The notes: generated by a model not told the origin, from the sequence alone. 64,000 nucleotides of DNA from Lasiosphaeria ovina (GCA_033439765.1 JAULSN010000001.1:1302001-1366000); one strand, 5' to 3'. Positions 38,765 to 52,430 are shown, counted from the first letter of the stretch. Numbers and translations: made by a program.

Positions 38765-40591
38765 TCAAAACGATGACGAAGCGCCCACCCAGCCGCCGCC
38801 GCCGTCGATGTTGATCCAGTTCCCCTGATCAAACGCGCTCTCCCAGCCCATCATGACAGCCAGGAGGCAGCAGCCAGCTGCGCTGGCAGTGCATATGACA
38901 GCGTCTGTTCCGTCGGCCAGCACTGCCAAGTCCATCATGTATGCGCGGGCCACCAGACCCCTCAGCCGGAGGGATTCTGAGGACGGCGGTGGTGGTGACG
39001 CTTGCGGCGGCTGCTGCTGGCGCTGGCCAAGATTCCAAAACATGGCCGCAAAGAAACCACCCTCCCAGCCAAACGTCTCGTCAACAAACTTGCGTATAAC
39101 CTGACGGTTCGGTGGATTCGCCTTCTGGATTGCCTCCTTGCTGGCAAGACGGATGCGCTCCTGGGCCGGGCGAGAGCCAGCGAATTCACTGCTCACATGG
39201 ACCATCGGGTCGTCCGAGGCCAAGACGATAAAGCTATGCTGCTTCGCTATCTTGTCCTCGGCACCGTGCGGGCCTGTGTGGTCGAGTTTGCCATCGATAA
39301 AATCACGCGCGGTGTCGGCGTAGATGTGAAGGGGCATGTATGAGTGACGGTACTGGTATTCGAGAGGGTGGCGATCGCCGCGGCGGACGTGGATGCCGAT
39401 GGCCAGCCCGTTCTGTGTGCCTCTGGCCTTTGGCACTATCCGACGGGCCATGAGCTCTTGCAATCGGGTGTCGATATAGTCGCCGTCTTCCTTGTTAAGC
39501 TTGAAAAGCGCCTCGTGGCCTCGGCGCGCCAGCTCAAACTCGACCTTGCGGGCCGACGAGTCCAATAAACCTGATGGAGTGGCATCTGAGTCCGTCGTGG
39601 GAGTTCCAAAGAGCACGTGTGCTGTTGCAGCCGAAGCTACAAGATGTTTCGCCTGTCGTGGGCAAGGTAGTATCTCGTGTTTGGGAGGTGCTAGACATTC
39701 CGGGGAAGGGGGTGGCTGGAAGATATCGGCATACTTCCCATATGCCCACCGCGTATCGTCGATGAAGAAAGCCCTGCCCTCCTTCTGCGCAAGCCCATAT
39801 GCCGTCCACAGCATCAGCAAGGCCGTGCCTATGCCTGCATCCGCTGACTCAAGGACAAAGGTCAAACTCTTGTCGCACACGGGTTTCCCCGCAGCACCGC
39901 CCTCGTTTGCCCTGTCTCTGACCGCTGAGTTGGGAAGATATCCAGCCTTTTCGGCTTCTTTCACATCGATAAAATCATGATCCGCCGAGACGGAGCCAAA
40001 CCCTAGGTAGGTTTGCGGGGGGCTGCTTCCGTGGGACCGGTGGCTATGAGCACGCTCTGACACCTCTCGACACTTTTCACACATGTCCGAGTACTCGCGC
40101 CTCGTCAAGGGGAATTCATAGCTTGACGGTATAGAAACAGTCCACTTCGTCCTGCCTCGCTTGTCGGTGACGAGGATCGGGGTTGGGAAGTCTGGCAAAT
40201 TCTCATGCTCTAATGCCTCTGGTTTGGCTGGAGATTGGGACGGCCAGGGGATCACGGGACTGGCCAGCCTTACTGCTGCCGCGGCAGCATAGAGAATTAA
40301 CAGAAGGGCCAAAAGGCGGACGACAAGGCGGGCTATCCTGCTAGGACGCGCAAGACCAGTCAGGCCCCTCGGCTTAGGAGGGGGCGGGGGAGAGAGAGAT
40401 GGCAGGCCTGGGGACGGAGGTGGAGAGAAGACGAGGTGGTTGAAACTGAAGCGCGAAGAGGTGGAGGAAATGGGGCCCCTGTCGTGGTTGTATGAGGCTG
40501 CCCTCCGGAGGTTGATCCTTGGCGGCGATATGATCATCTTGGAGTGTGAAGTCCGGCTGAGGTCGAGAGTGGGCGGCATGGTGGCGGACAA
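38765..40591 (-). CDS. Type II membrane protein, GT23/fucosyltransferase-like
   Basis: A single exon of 608 residues. A Pro/Ser-rich cytosolic tail (1-85) precedes one membrane helix (about 87-110, LLALLLILYAAAAAV), then a lumenal region. The central block GIHVRRGDRHPLEYQY (about residue 396) matches the nucleotide-sugar-binding HVRR-D motif of alpha-1,6-fucosyltransferases (Fut8/NodZ, GT23). The C-terminal AVICTASAAGCCLLAVMMGW matches the conserved S/T-A-x-G strand region of the same fold. FVLESADAGIGTALLMLW near residue 250 is also strongly fungus-conserved in style. I infer a Golgi glycosyltransferase; whether it transfers fucose is unknown. A Pro/Gln-rich loop (about 515-535) interrupts the catalytic region. 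The first ATG at 40591 is used; a second in-frame Met is four codons later. Confidence 0.78.
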   Translation of the reverse strand: MSATMPPTLDLSRTSHSKMIISPPRINLRRAASYNHDRGPISSTSSRFSFNHLVFSPPPSPGLPSLSPPPPPKPRGLTGLARPSRIARLVVRLLALLLILYAAAAAVRLASPVIPWPSQSPAKPEALEHENLPDFPTPILVTDKRGRTKWTVSIPSSYEFPLTRREYSDMCEKCREVSERAHSHRSHGSSPPQTYLGFGSVSADHDFIDVKEAEKAGYLPNSAVRDRANEGGAAGKPVCDKSLTFVLESADAGIGTALLMLWTAYGLAQKEGRAFFIDDTRWAYGKYADIFQPPPSPECLAPPKHEILPCPRQAKHLVASAATAHVLFGTPTTDSDATPSGLLDSSARKVEFELARRGHEALFKLNKEDGDYIDTRLQELMARRIVPKARGTQNGLAIGIHVRRGDRHPLEYQYRHSYMPLHIYADTARDFIDGKLDHTGPHGAEDKIAKQHSFIVLASDDPMVHVSSEFAGSRPAQERIRLASKEAIQKANPPNRQVIRKFVDETFGWEGGFFAAMFWNLGQRQQQPPQASPPPPSSESLRLRGLVARAYMMDLAVLADGTDAVICTASAAGCCLLAVMMGWESAFDQGNWINIDGGGGWVGASSSF

Positions 40592-43500
40592 GGTCTGGAG
40601 CTTGTACGATCAGAAAGAAACACTCGGAGGTGGCGATGGCCAACGAAATGCCAACCCTAGTGATACAGGCAGGAACAAAGCGGTCCAGCCCTCAGATGTG
40701 ATGGCGTTGAGGCTGTTATCCTCTGCTCCGAGTCGAGCGGACGGGGACCAGAATGTGCGAGTGATCGACGGGTGGGAGGATGTCGGCTTGATATACCGAA
40801 GCCAGCTCAAACGACCCGGCGTGTCTATCCAGTTCTTGAGAACAAGGAAGACGAAGGGGAAGATTATGTTAGAGACACCATCCCAGGGGTGGTGTCTGGG
40901 TTGTTTGCGAATCCCAATCACCGATCAGAGCGAGGGATGCGACCTAGGGCGGCGGGGTATTGTCGACAAGGCAGGCACAGACAGTATCTGCGGTCGATGA
41001 ATGCCGAAGTCGTCCAGGCTACCTCTGGATTAAGGTAGGGGATGGTGGCTTTCCTTTTAGTAGTGTACTCCGTACTCCGTAAGAGTGAATTATGATAATA
41101 AAGGTAGGTGGCAGCGGCCCTGGCAGGCTTACGGAAGCTGGCGGGCAGGAGGGGTAGTGAAGAATTAGAAGACCAATGACGAATGTGAGCGTGGGAGCAG
41201 GTGCCAATTTCTTCTCCAAAAGACCCTTGTTTTGTCGCTGAAGATAATTCCTGAAACGGGACAATGTCGGTGGCGATCTCGACAAGGATGGGCTGCAAGG
41301 GCTGTCGGCACCTGGGAAAGGAGGGGGTGGGCTCGGAAATCGTACGGTACACGTGTAAGTCGTGTGCTGGATGGACAACGCTCTCGAGAAAGGAGCTTCT
41401 CTCCCAAATGACTTGTGGGTTTCTCGGCGTGACAGTCACCGCGGCGCCTTTCGTCGACGACTTTCAAAAGAGAAGTGAAAATATATTTTGGCGTCGTGGG
41501 CTGCTAGCGCGTCTCGCTCTCGGTGGTTTTCCACGCCGCAGATCAGACCGAGGTCGAGGTCCTCGAAAACCGGAATGGCGGTAAATGACGTTGTCGGTAT
41601 TCCCGCTGTTTGTTATCCAAAGGAAACAGCTGTATGACCAGATACAGTGACCAGATACAGCGCTGCTTTTTTGTTGTTGGAGCCCCGCAAGCCGACTCCC
41701 GGGACGACGTTACAAAAAGGGAAAACAGAGGCACCTCAAATCTGCAGGGAAAGAAGGCGGAAAATATGCTTCAATTTGGCTTCGCCAACACAGCGGTCAC
41801 GGTCAGCATGCTCCATTTGGAAGCATGTTGAAGGAAAACGGCGTCAAAACCTGTTTCTGAGACAGGGGAAGGTGAAGGAGATGGTCCCGTCGTCCCAAGG
41901 CGAAGAGAAGCAGATCCGGGTCGATCAAAAGGTCTCTTCCTCCATCCCAGGCCCGAAGGCCGGGACGGGCCAACAAACTGTTCCACAGTAAAAAGGGGAC
42001 GGGGCATCCAAGAAAAATGTTGATCAGCAATGCAATTGGCCTGCATCCTTTCGCTTCCCCGGCATTTTTACAACGCTTCCCATACGAAGCCCCGGAGCCC
42101 CCGGAAACCTCAGCCTATCAGTCGATTGGAGACGAAGAATCAGGGGCTGAGCTGCCTGTTTGGGCGAGCTGAGGGAGCATAGAAGACCACCGTTGCCTGA
42201 ATAAACTCTTGGAAAAGGACATGGAAAGCCTCAACCTGGACGTTCCAAATGAATAAAAAGACAGTCGGATTCCTCACCGCATCGCTTGCGGTTCTCCTTC
42301 CTACCTTCCACGAAGTGAAGTTCAAGGAAGGAGCCCCCAGATTAGCGCAGGCGGGGTCCCTGCCGTGTCGACGACGATCCCCATTTGCCTCGCCCCTTGC
42401 CACATCTGAAACGTCCTAACCCCATGTCGACCTACCATGGCAGGCAGGGGAAGGCAGAAGAAACCCCACCATTTGGTCCCTCACGCCTGCCGTCTCGGAG
42501 CCCTGATTGGAGAACTTGTTCGTCTTTTCTGAGGGCGGGCAAAAGGTTAACTCCTTGGTCCCGTCCTTGGCACACAGCACATTCGCAGCTTCAGTGGAAG
42601 TGAGAGACCGACCTGTGAAGAAGGCCCAGGTAACACCACACGGCATATGCAAATGCTGGTCTTGGTCTCGTTTGTTTGATCACTACAGCCTCTTTGTAAT
42701 GGATACATGTCCAGCGCTTCTACCACAACGGTGAAGAAACCAAGACACGCCGAGAGACACAAAAAGGGGACGCTCACATAGGATCCAGCAGTTGGTTAAA
42801 GGACCCGCGTATATGATGAGATGAGCGCAGTGCGCCGTCATCTCGTATTATCGAGCAATCATTTGGCGTTGCGCGGGTGATGCACGCCAACTACACTAGA
42901 CGGACGGATTCGTAGCTGTAGGCAGAATACGGAGTAGTGTTCATTCCCTCGCGTGTCTCCTGTGCCTCGCTACCTCTGACAATCCTTGCTCCTTCCAAAG
43001 AATGCCTACCTAGGCGGCTGTTGTCACGGCCATGCCCGACTGTTACATGCCAGCCCATTCACCTCGCTTACCTTTTTTTTCTCTTCAGGACTCGGCCTGT
43101 GTAACTAATGCGTGTGGACGATACAAGATGGCCCTGCGCGGTTTTTGTTGAAGACGCTGAAACTGGAACTGTCGAGAGCAGTTCTGAGAGTTGAGAGAGG
43201 AGGTTCGATCCACGTACTCACGCCGAACTCAATGATAATTTACTAGCTCTCCCCTTCCCCGTTTGCATCATATTATCCGCGGAGACTGATTTACGCATGG
43301 CGATTTTAAAAAGAAAACCCGGAAATACACAAGGGACATGTCGTCGGGGGAACTGGGACCGAGTATCTGGGAAGCGGGAGCTGTGCCGTTCCAAACACGT
43401 AGCCCAGTCCAAGCAGACCCGTCCCGGGGAATCATTCGGCGGCAAGACGGGATCTTTTTATGAGGACGTGTTTTATTCAAGTCTAAAACAAAACACGTTG

Positions 43501-44992
43501 CCTCCCTCCCGTCTGGATCTTCTCGTCATCATGGAACTAACAAACAGAGAAATCGCCCCGGTGTATAGGAGGAATGGAAGTCTTTCGAGTTTCTATGCCA
43601 TGTCGCGCTATGATCAGCACCGCCTTCTCGTGGTTCACGCCAGTTCTACAGGTAAGAGCGCACGCACTTCAGTCTACTCAACAACTCGGGACTAGCCGGA
43701 AAGTAGAAGGAAAAAGGAAGTAGAATCAGGAACCGAAAGCGGCGCAAACCGTCGCATGTAATGCTGTGCTGTGCTGTGTAATGCAGATGCAGATACACAC
43801 CTGAGGTCCCGAATACATAGTAGAACCGAAACTCTTGTCCAATATCCCTTCTTCTCTAAAGATCAAACTCCCTACGTGGCCCAGCTCAACTCAGCTCAAA
43901 CCCAGGGGGGCAACAATCTGCATATGTAACCAAACCCCAAAAAAGCCATGCTTCAACTTGACGAGACGGCCGGCCGCTTTAGGTCCCCATCTTCATACTG
44001 TACAGACAGATGTGTGCAGCGTTGCCGGTTTGTCTGTTTGCATGTTTGCTTCAACTGGGTCGTGTCATACCAGCGCACACGCACGCGCGCGAGCCATGCC
44101 ACATCATCCGATTGGAAAGGTAAGAGAGGAATGCATATTTTCGATCATATACGGAATGCCTACTAAGGAATGACAAAAACAAACAAACAGCTGGCAAGTG
44201 TCCATAATTCATGCATCCCTTTTCTTGTCCGAGGCACTGTTCGCAGAGAGTGGCCTCATAAAATCTTCACCTCGCATACACTAGCATACGCTGACATCAA
44301 CCTCGTGTGATCCGATTTGAAACTCACCACACAAACACATTCATCTACCGATAATAACGCTCGCCAACTCGCCCACGTCCACGAACAAGAAGAAAAAAGC
44401 ATAATTACAACCAACTCTCATCTGCCGTCGTCATCGATTCGCCTCGCTTCCCCCTATTCATGCAAGTGCTGTGAATATTGATATCATCATTCGATCTTCT
44501 CGCTCCCGCTCGCTAAAAACGCGGTCATCAAACAAACCAACAAACGGCAGCAACTTATTTGATACAAGTACACATTAACAACACATGACCACTGCCTGCA
44601 ACCTCGAGCTCAAGGGCAAATTTGACCTGGCTTTCGGCGACACGGGCCGTCCCGAAGCCCCTGACTGATGCCATGGTTTGCGCGCCGGACAAACATGCCG
44701 CACCAAAAGACCTCGCGACAAACCACAAATCGCGAGGCGCCCCCCCAAAAAAACCAAACCAAGGAAAAAAAAGTCGGGTATAAGACAAGATGCGCAATCG
44801 AAAATAAAATGTGAAAGGAATGGAAAGATCAGTTGCCCCTTTTTTCTCCCAAACTCCGCGTCCCAGACCCCACCCGACCCAGCACAACAAGTAATCGGCA
44901 TCATGTCGTCCGAGCGTCCTCCCGTATCCCAATTAAGAAAATGCCATGGTAAAAAGGACAAGGAAAGAAAAGGAGATGGCCACATCACTGTT
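40592..44992. other. 4.4-kb spacer without recognisable genes
   Basis: TACTCCGTA occurs twice in overlap at 41066-41081, TACGGAGTA at 42928-42936, and a 13-bp tandem duplication at 41635-41660. Open frames at 41264-41584, 43297-43695 and 44678-45004 show no domain. The kinesin gene ends at the right edge. Confidence 0.6.
41635..41660. repeat. Tandem duplication of a 13-mer
   Basis: TGACCAGATACAG is repeated exactly twice in tandem; each copy ends in TACAG. It is in non-coding sequence. Confidence 0.9.
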
Positions 44993-47960
44993 CTACACTT
45001 CTAACACCACCGGGGGCTTCGGTGGTTCGGCGGCGACCGATGTCCTCTGCCGGGACAGGAGCTGCAGTTGAATCGGAGGTTCCGAAGACGACGACTCCTT
45101 TCGGTCGGGCGCAACCCTCACGCTCCCCCGATTGCCGCGAATGATGTGTCCGGCTTCGATCCTATCCTGGATCATCTCGTCCAGCATCTTGCTCATCTCA
45201 TCGTCGCTCTTAGCCTGCTTCCGAATATTGAAACCCTGCCGGGTCATCTGCGCGGTTGGGGGGCTCCCGGGGTTTGCCGTGGGCGGAGGGCCCGGGTTGC
45301 TGTCGAGAATCTGCGATGCACGTATAGACTCTGTGCGAGCATCGGCTCTCGACTCGACCCTGTCGGCATTATCCCTGGATCTCGCCGCGCTCCGCAGCGC
45401 CGCGAGCATTTTGTCTTTGTCATCGAGGCGGGCCCGGAGCTCGGTAATCTCCGCGTCCTTTTCCTTAATGAGAGCGGATACACTATGATCTTCACCGACC
45501 ATGATGCCTTTGCCCGACGTCAATCCCACCGAAGTGCGAGACGAGCTGGCGCGCCGGGCCTGAAGCAGACGCTTCTCTAGCGTCTGGATATACCGGTTTT
45601 TGTCGGCCAAATCGGCCTGCAGAGCCCGGTTCTGCGCCGCCACCGACGCCGTCCCGTCTCCAAACTCGCCCAGGCTGTCGTCATCCTCGACAGCCACAGG
45701 CGGTTCCGCTCCGCCAGAAGACCGATGACTGCTTGACTTCCTGCCAATCGTGGACGCTGTCGAGGTCAACGATGCCGTCCTTTCTAGGACTGGCCTGCCC
45801 CCGTTCGAGGTTGCCATCGACGACCTGACAGAGGTTTGCGAGTACCGAATCCCGAGCGAACTGAACGACCCGCTGGCATTAACTCCTCTCGATTTCGAGC
45901 TCAGGATCAGTCGGTTGAGGTGGTCGATCCGCTCCTTCAGCGCCGTCCGAGCCAGCTGCATCTCCAGCATCTGCTCCTCGTGGCGTTCCACGGCCTTCTT
46001 CTCACGGGCCTTCTCCTCCTCCTCGTCTCGATCTTTCTCGCCTTCCGTTTCCTTTTTGGTGTTGTTCTTCGCTTGCGTATCGAGCTCCTTCCTTAGCTCC
46101 TGAATCTCCATTCGATAGCGTTCCAGCAAAACTCTCGCACCCCCGTCCCCGCCACTGCCGAGAGCCTCTTCAGCTTTCTTTGCGTGGCTCACTATATTGT
46201 TTTTGGCTCGCGAAGCAAACTTTAGCGTATTGAGAGTTTCGGTGGTGTGAGAGTTGGCTGTTGCGACACTACCCGCAGAGCCGATCTGGATCGTGCAGAG
46301 AATGCTGACGAGCGAGTTTCCAGACAGCGCCCCCTGCAGTAGCCGGGTTAGTTTACTGTCTCGGTATGGCAAGTGCTTGCCGTCCTTATCCGCCGGCTTT
46401 CCGTCTTTATCTTTGGAATCCGAGAGCTTGGCGATGACCGTTCCCAGCGTCAACAGACTCTTGTTGATGTGTGAACCTTCTTGACGTCGTTCCTTCGTCT
46501 CCGCAGCCTTTTCTGAGCCTGCCAAGTCGATCAGACTCAACGTGGAGACCCGAACGCCGCCAGGCGGAAGGCCCTGCCGCTTGCTATCGCCTGCAGGGTT
46601 CCCTGGAACACGTTCTCTGCTTTCTACCACAATCTGAACAACAGCGTGGCTTCGCGAACTCCTGGCGTTGAATTGGGTGCTTGCTGTCCTACGAGCCTGG
46701 TCGCCACGGGCAATCACACGCAGAAGCTGTGTCGGGCTCTGCACGATCTCTTCCTTCAGAGGACTCGCATATACTCCTCGCTTGCTGTCTTCTCGCAGCT
46801 TGATCTCCTCCATCTGGCTCGGACCGATACCGTTACCCGTGGGCATACTCAGAAGATCGTGTATCTTTTCGTTGTAAATCTCTAAGTAGCTGACACGGAG
46901 CAGGAATTCTCGCGAGGGCGTTTCACGGATGTACGAGAAGATGTCGGTAATAGCCAGAGGTATCACACCAGGGGAAGACGCCGTGCCCTGCATGGAAAAG
47001 GTTTTTCCTGTACCAGTCATGCCGTAGGCAAACACGGTTCCGTGGTAACCTTCCATCACCCTTCGAACTAACCGTTTGGCACTGTGGTCGTAAACTCTGG
47101 AGTTGTCGTCATTTGTCGTAAAAACATTATCTGCGGTCAGAGTCAGCCCCATTCCCGCCCCCATCACCTTCATCCAGGTTGTACTCACCGTAATAGTAGT
47201 CTCCTGCTTCCTTCCCTTGGTAGCTGATTAATGATTTCCTTCCATCCATCATCCATTCCCCTCCCTCTGTTTTGTCACTGCCGGCGGCATCTGGTCGCAC
47301 TCTTACACTGACGATGACATTGCCCTTACCATCCAGTTTCGAGGCCCGCTTGCCGCTTGCCGAGGCATCCAACTTCTGCTGTGCCACATCCACTAGATCC
47401 TCGTATTGCGTTGCTGACGTAGAATATGAGTCTTGTGCGGAGGAGCTGCGGCTCTGCGGCGGCGACGACACGCTAATTAGACCATCCGAGTTCCGCGCCC
47501 CCGTCAAGCGGGCTACTAGCTTTCCTTCGCCCGTGCCATTTAGAAGACTGGGGGTCCCGTTTGAGAATTGGTATGTCGGTGTTGTTGGTGCTTTTGCCTT
47601 CCGTGAGGATGCGCCGGCGGATAATGGGCTCGGCGGCAGGCTAGAAACTCGGCCCTCTCCGCGAGGAGGCTGCGGGAACGAGTTGATGCTGACGGTTTTC
47701 CTTATTGTCCTGCCGGCGGTGTTGATTCCGGAAACTGCCCGCGGCGTCGGCAGGGCGGTAGTCGGGGCTGGTGTTGCGGGAGGGAGGACGGTCGTGGAGG
47801 GAGCTCGAAGTCCAGTTTTGGGCGTTGTTGGCATCGACCTGCTTATAGGTACCGACAGACCCCCGGTGCTTTTCCGCGTCTTGCCAATGGGAAGCGCGGG
47901 GAGTGCGACAGTTGGGGGTCCGATAGAGGGCCGGGACGGCCTAGGTAGCGAAGCCGACAT
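44993..47960 (-). CDS. kipA: Kinesin-7, Kip2/Tea2/KipA type
   Basis: Exons 47960-47189 and 47130-44993 (58-nt intron with donor GTGAGT) give 969 residues. Residues 1-225 are Ser/Pro/Thr-rich and basic. The motor core (about 225-570) begins GNVIVSVRVRP and has the P-loop GMTGTGKT (about 292-299), NARSSRSHAV (switch I), LIDLAGSEKAAETKERRQEG (switch II) and HLPYRDSKLTRLLQGALSGN. After the neck, coiled-coil segments follow, with a Glu/Lys-rich stretch near 600-650 and more up to about 860. Kip2/Tea2/KipA motors run to microtubule plus ends, carry polarity factors to the hyphal tip and stabilise microtubules. The N-terminal extension with Ser-Pro sites is typical of the group. An upstream in-frame ATG exists at 48104; 47960 is preferred because SASLPRPSRPS opens the low-complexity domain. 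Confidence 0.92.
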
Positions 47961-50900
47961 GATAGCGTTGCGATTGCCAGGCCTGGAAGGTTCGACCTTT
48001 GGTACCGGACAAGGTTGAACGTCGCTGGGTATTACAAAATAATTGCAGGTCCGGTGAAGTCCATTAAAAGAGCGCCTGACGAAAACGGTAGATATGAATG
48101 ACAATCACGATGTGATTCCCGGTCGGCGCCCGGGCCGAGGGGTTCGTGTGATCCCCTAAAAAAAACCCCCCCCCCACAAAGGAACTTGCAGAAATATAAT
48201 AGGTGGCTGAAGAACCAAGCTCTGACGCGGCCGGGGCGTGAAACGTTGTTATGCGGAGTCGAAAGCGAGAGGATTGCTTGACCTTATGACGGCCTACTAT
48301 ACCGATTTGTCAGTGACAACAATAAAACAGCTGTCTACCAGGTATCTGGGGCAGACTGCAGGAAACGAGAAACGAAACACGGGGCATACCGGTGAAGCCA
48401 AGTTAATGGAATCCGTCGGTTGGTCAAGCGCACTCGACAGCAGACGGTAGCTGGTCGGACTGCAGTTCCGAGACACGCGAAAGAGCCGGAAGGACGCCGG
48501 TCGGAGAGAGGTAGAGAAAGCACCGAGTCGCTCCAAGGTACAGTTTGCGACGCAGCGAAGCGAGCAAACTCGACAAAACAAAATAAAATGTTGCAAGTCC
48601 CGTCAATTGCTTGTGGAAGGCGGCGTCGTCGTGGCGAAGGAGCAGCGGGCTCGCACCGGCTGTCGGAGCGGGTTTCTTCTCTGGCCAACCTCACCGCTAG
48701 ACGCGGATGGAGGCAGTTGGCGTCGAGGGTGGGAGATCGCGAGCGATTCCGCCGCGTTTCTTTTAGGAGCTTGGAACCCGGTCTGCAAAGATCGTCAAAG
48801 CTGCCGTAGGTTCGTGGGACAACAAAGCCAAAGTGTAAGCTTTTGGGCGGCACCGGCGAGTCGATCGGCACAGGAAAAAAAGAATAGGGTTCCTGGCAGT
48901 GCCGGGGAACAATAGCGCGCGAGCCACTTTGGGGTCCGGGCTGCTCAAGGAGCGGTTGACTTTTGGAAATCGACCACGGCAAAATAAATGAATCGACAGA
49001 AACGAGTGGACGACCCGAGGGAAGAAAGCGTCGTTTGGCCTCGTGCGGAGAGCGAGAGTGAAGAGCAAGATGGGCGAGCCCGTCGACTTGGGTCGAAACG
49101 GCTAGTCGGGTTGGGTCTGGTCTCGGGTCTGGCCTATGCGAAAAGAGAGACGGCAGAAACTAAGTAGAAGAGATGGCAAGACGCGCCCAAGACAACTGAA
49201 TAGAAAAGTGGACGGGATGCCGAGTTATCGCTGGGATCGGTGGATCGTTGTGCTCCAATGAGGTGGATGACAGGACTGGAAGGTGCAACGCGCGAATGGT
49301 GCACGATGACAGCGATGTCGACCACGGCTCGCGTCTCTGGTCGCAGAACGGCCCAGCTGCGATTGACTCGATCACGATGTTGTCTCTCCAGGGAAGGACA
49401 AGGAGCAGGCGCAAGTTCGGTACGGTGGAGGTGAGAATCTTTCCTTCCTCACTCACACTGCAACGGATGTCGGTCCGTCATGTTTGTCTCCATCTGTCTG
49501 TCTGGTCTGTCTGCCCGTCTCTGCATGTCCATCACTGGCCGGCAAGATCCCCAGACCGGCCCTTGTTCTCGCTTCAGCATGCACCGCTGCCCCCTTCTTT
49601 ACCCTTGACTGGCCCGTCGAGCCATTGCCCTTTTCGCACGAAGCAATTTGACGGACCATCATCGGGCCCCTGCTGATCCCTGCAAGAGCATCTAGAAAAC
49701 TGATTAAGCCGTTTTGGGATGGACAGAGCTTCGGCCCAGCCAACCAGGGAGGATGCCGGCATGAACAGACTGCAGACAGCAATTTTAGCGCAATGGGCCC
49801 TTTTGCGCCTCTTTCGCGAGGGTTTGCGCTCAAGGGCCTTCCCTCTGCGACCCATTGACAATGGGCCCCGCGTTGCTCAGAGCTTAAAATCCCCTGACAG
49901 GGAGTTTTCTAGGGTACGGCATCGACAGGTCCCGCGATGACCTCTGGACCCAGATGGTTGGAGCATGGGAAGGCGCTCCGAGGAAGAGCTGGTACTCCGT
50001 GCTAGTACGAATACACTGCCTCCAGGTCCTTGGTGGAAACGGGCAGAAGCCAGTGAGTGGCACACGTCCCAACTCCCATCACACCGGGGAAGCCTTCCAA
50101 AAAGCGACCCAGCGGCGTAGAGGGCTGGATCCCTTGGCCGTGGAATCCCTAGTCTAGATATGCGAATGCTGCGTCACGTCTTCTTTTGCAGAGGCTTGCG
50201 GTCTTCACATGTACCGGTCCCCCTCCGTTTAGAGTTGACTTGTTGAGAGACCTACCCGTCCATCGCGCTACTAAGAAGGCTTACGCGCACCTTCTCTTGA
50301 GATCATCAGGCCACTTCTGTTCGCCCTCGAGGGATGGAAAATATCGTGCTGTCTGCCATCGAAAGGGGGGTGCTGAACACGACCCTTTCTTCATCGGAAG
50401 CCGTCTGCAGGATGCAGGTCCGCCGATGCAGGAAAGGCGCTTTCTTCTTCACACCATGTGCGACAACACCCTTCACTGGCCATTTTCTTATCGTCGAAGG
50501 GGACGGTAGCTTCGGCTCTATTTGTAGCTCAACCCGCGACAAGCGAGGCTGTCACAGCTGTCGAGGACGTCAATCGGAAGCAGACTAGCCGGCCGATGAT
50601 CAGCACCAAAACCGTAAAAGCGCGCAACCACTAGAAAATCATGTGGTTGCTACGGTCTCTGGCAATTGGGCGGAGCGCCTCAGATGTTCTCGAATGGCAG
50701 CGCTGATACGGGCTTTCTTGTGGCCTGAAGGAGCGCACCAGTTGAATACCATAGTAGGAATCAAGTCCGAAAAGCACAGGGCCTCGAAGACGCCAAAAGC
50801 GCAAACCCCGGAATTTTACGCGGGGACACAGTGCAATTTCCCCCGGCACTGCTGCTATAGCCTCTTGCCCTTGCCGCTAAGTCGGGGAAGCCCGTGCACA

Positions 50901-52410
50901 TATTGACAGGGGCTTTACCGCAGGCCTGAGGCGGGTCGTTCAGGAACATGACCCGAGCTTGCACTTAGGAGGTACCGTGCCTTGCCTGCCTACCCACTTC
51001 GGACGGGAGTGAGGATGATTGCGCGATAAGATATCGATTGCTTCACGGTTGTCAGTATCGATCAATAGTTGATGGTCTTTGTGCTGCTGTCGGCAATTAC
51101 ACCATTCTCTGTCGTGTCAACTACCGCGGCGCGCCGTGCGAGTGCAATGGAAGACCGTCTTCTGCCAGGGCATCATTGGCTTGCGCGGGAGTCACTGTCA
51201 AAAGTCTCGCAGCGGGACAACGACAGAGCAAACCCCCACTTCAGTGACTTCCTCATAGTGTCTGGTTGATACAACGATGGAAGGGTTCCACAAGCATGGG
51301 TGCCACGGAATTGATCAACCCAATCACCCGCAGCGTGATCATCGGTCAAAACGAGAGTCTGTCTGCCCAGAGTTGGGAATCTTCCATTGTCGAGACGAGA
51401 GTCGGGGAGCGAGCGAGCGAGGGCTGGCGATCTGCCATGTGGTATTTTCCGACTTGGAACTCCATGATCGCCATCGATGCAACGTCTCCAGACTGATATT
51501 GAGTTTCTCAAAGCTGACAGGAGCGTACGATTCCATTTCGAAATTGTCTCGGCGGGGAGGCATACCGGCAGGTAACCCAGTTACAATAGCTGGAGCTGGA
51601 CAACCCCAGATTCCGCAGAGGGTTCTTCCTTTTTGTTGTAAGTAAAGTGGCGGGCTGGACTCTTCCAGCTCCTCCCTGGTGAGGGGAAAAAGAAAGAAAA
51701 GAAATTGAAGTGGAAAGTGCAGGGAGCACCAGGGACCGAAAGGGGAAAGAGGCTGAAACATATAGCCTCTTTTCAAAAGGAGAAGAGAACACGCCATGCC
51801 GCCACCGCCTTAGAAATATCGGTTTGACATTGATGGACGAAGAGACAAAAGAGAAACCCACTAATACATGTTCAAGTTAATCAATTTGATCGACGAAGCT
51901 AAGGCAAGTACAAACTAGAACCGCCTTGCATTGGCATTAATTCTTCGCGCAGCTGCAGGTCCAAGTCGCAGCAGCAGCAGCATTAGCCTTCGTCCTACTG
52001 CCCCGCCTGAGCGTAGGGCGAGGTAGGTCGGGTACGGAGTAGTATTACCTACTATCTAAACGACGACGTCAATGTGTTTCTACCGGTAGGCAAAAGGGGC
52101 GGCTGGTATCTTTCCTCCAAACTGCCTGAATCAACACTAGCATGTTTTTCTTCAGTCGCCTTTCCGACTTGCTGAATGATTAGTCTCGCACCGTGTCTCT
52201 CTCCCTCTCTCTCGAGGAAAGGAAAGGGGCAGGGCGTCTTGGGTCCTACGCAGGATATGACAGAATACCTGCCAGAAAGCGAAACATGGATCCCTCGTCG
52301 TGAACCCGAGCATACCAATCTCGACACAGGACGAGGATTGCGGTCGTTGACCCTGCAGTGAGCGACGAGCAGCGAGTAGAGACAGAAGGCCAATTCATTC
52401 AGCCACAGAA

Positions 52411-52430
52411 AGACAGACAGACAGACAGAC
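52411..52430. repeat. (AGAC)5 microsatellite
   Basis: Five perfect tetranucleotide copies. Confidence 0.9.

Noticed and set aside
43195..43220. GGTTCGATCC string resembling a tRNA T-loop
   Set aside because: No matching five-base-pair T stem, anticodon arm or acceptor stem can be drawn around it.
48335..48982. 215-codon minus-strand frame upstream of the kinesin gene
   Set aside because: Ser/Pro/Arg-rich translation overlapping frames on both strands; no domain. It probably covers kinesin promoter and leader sequence.
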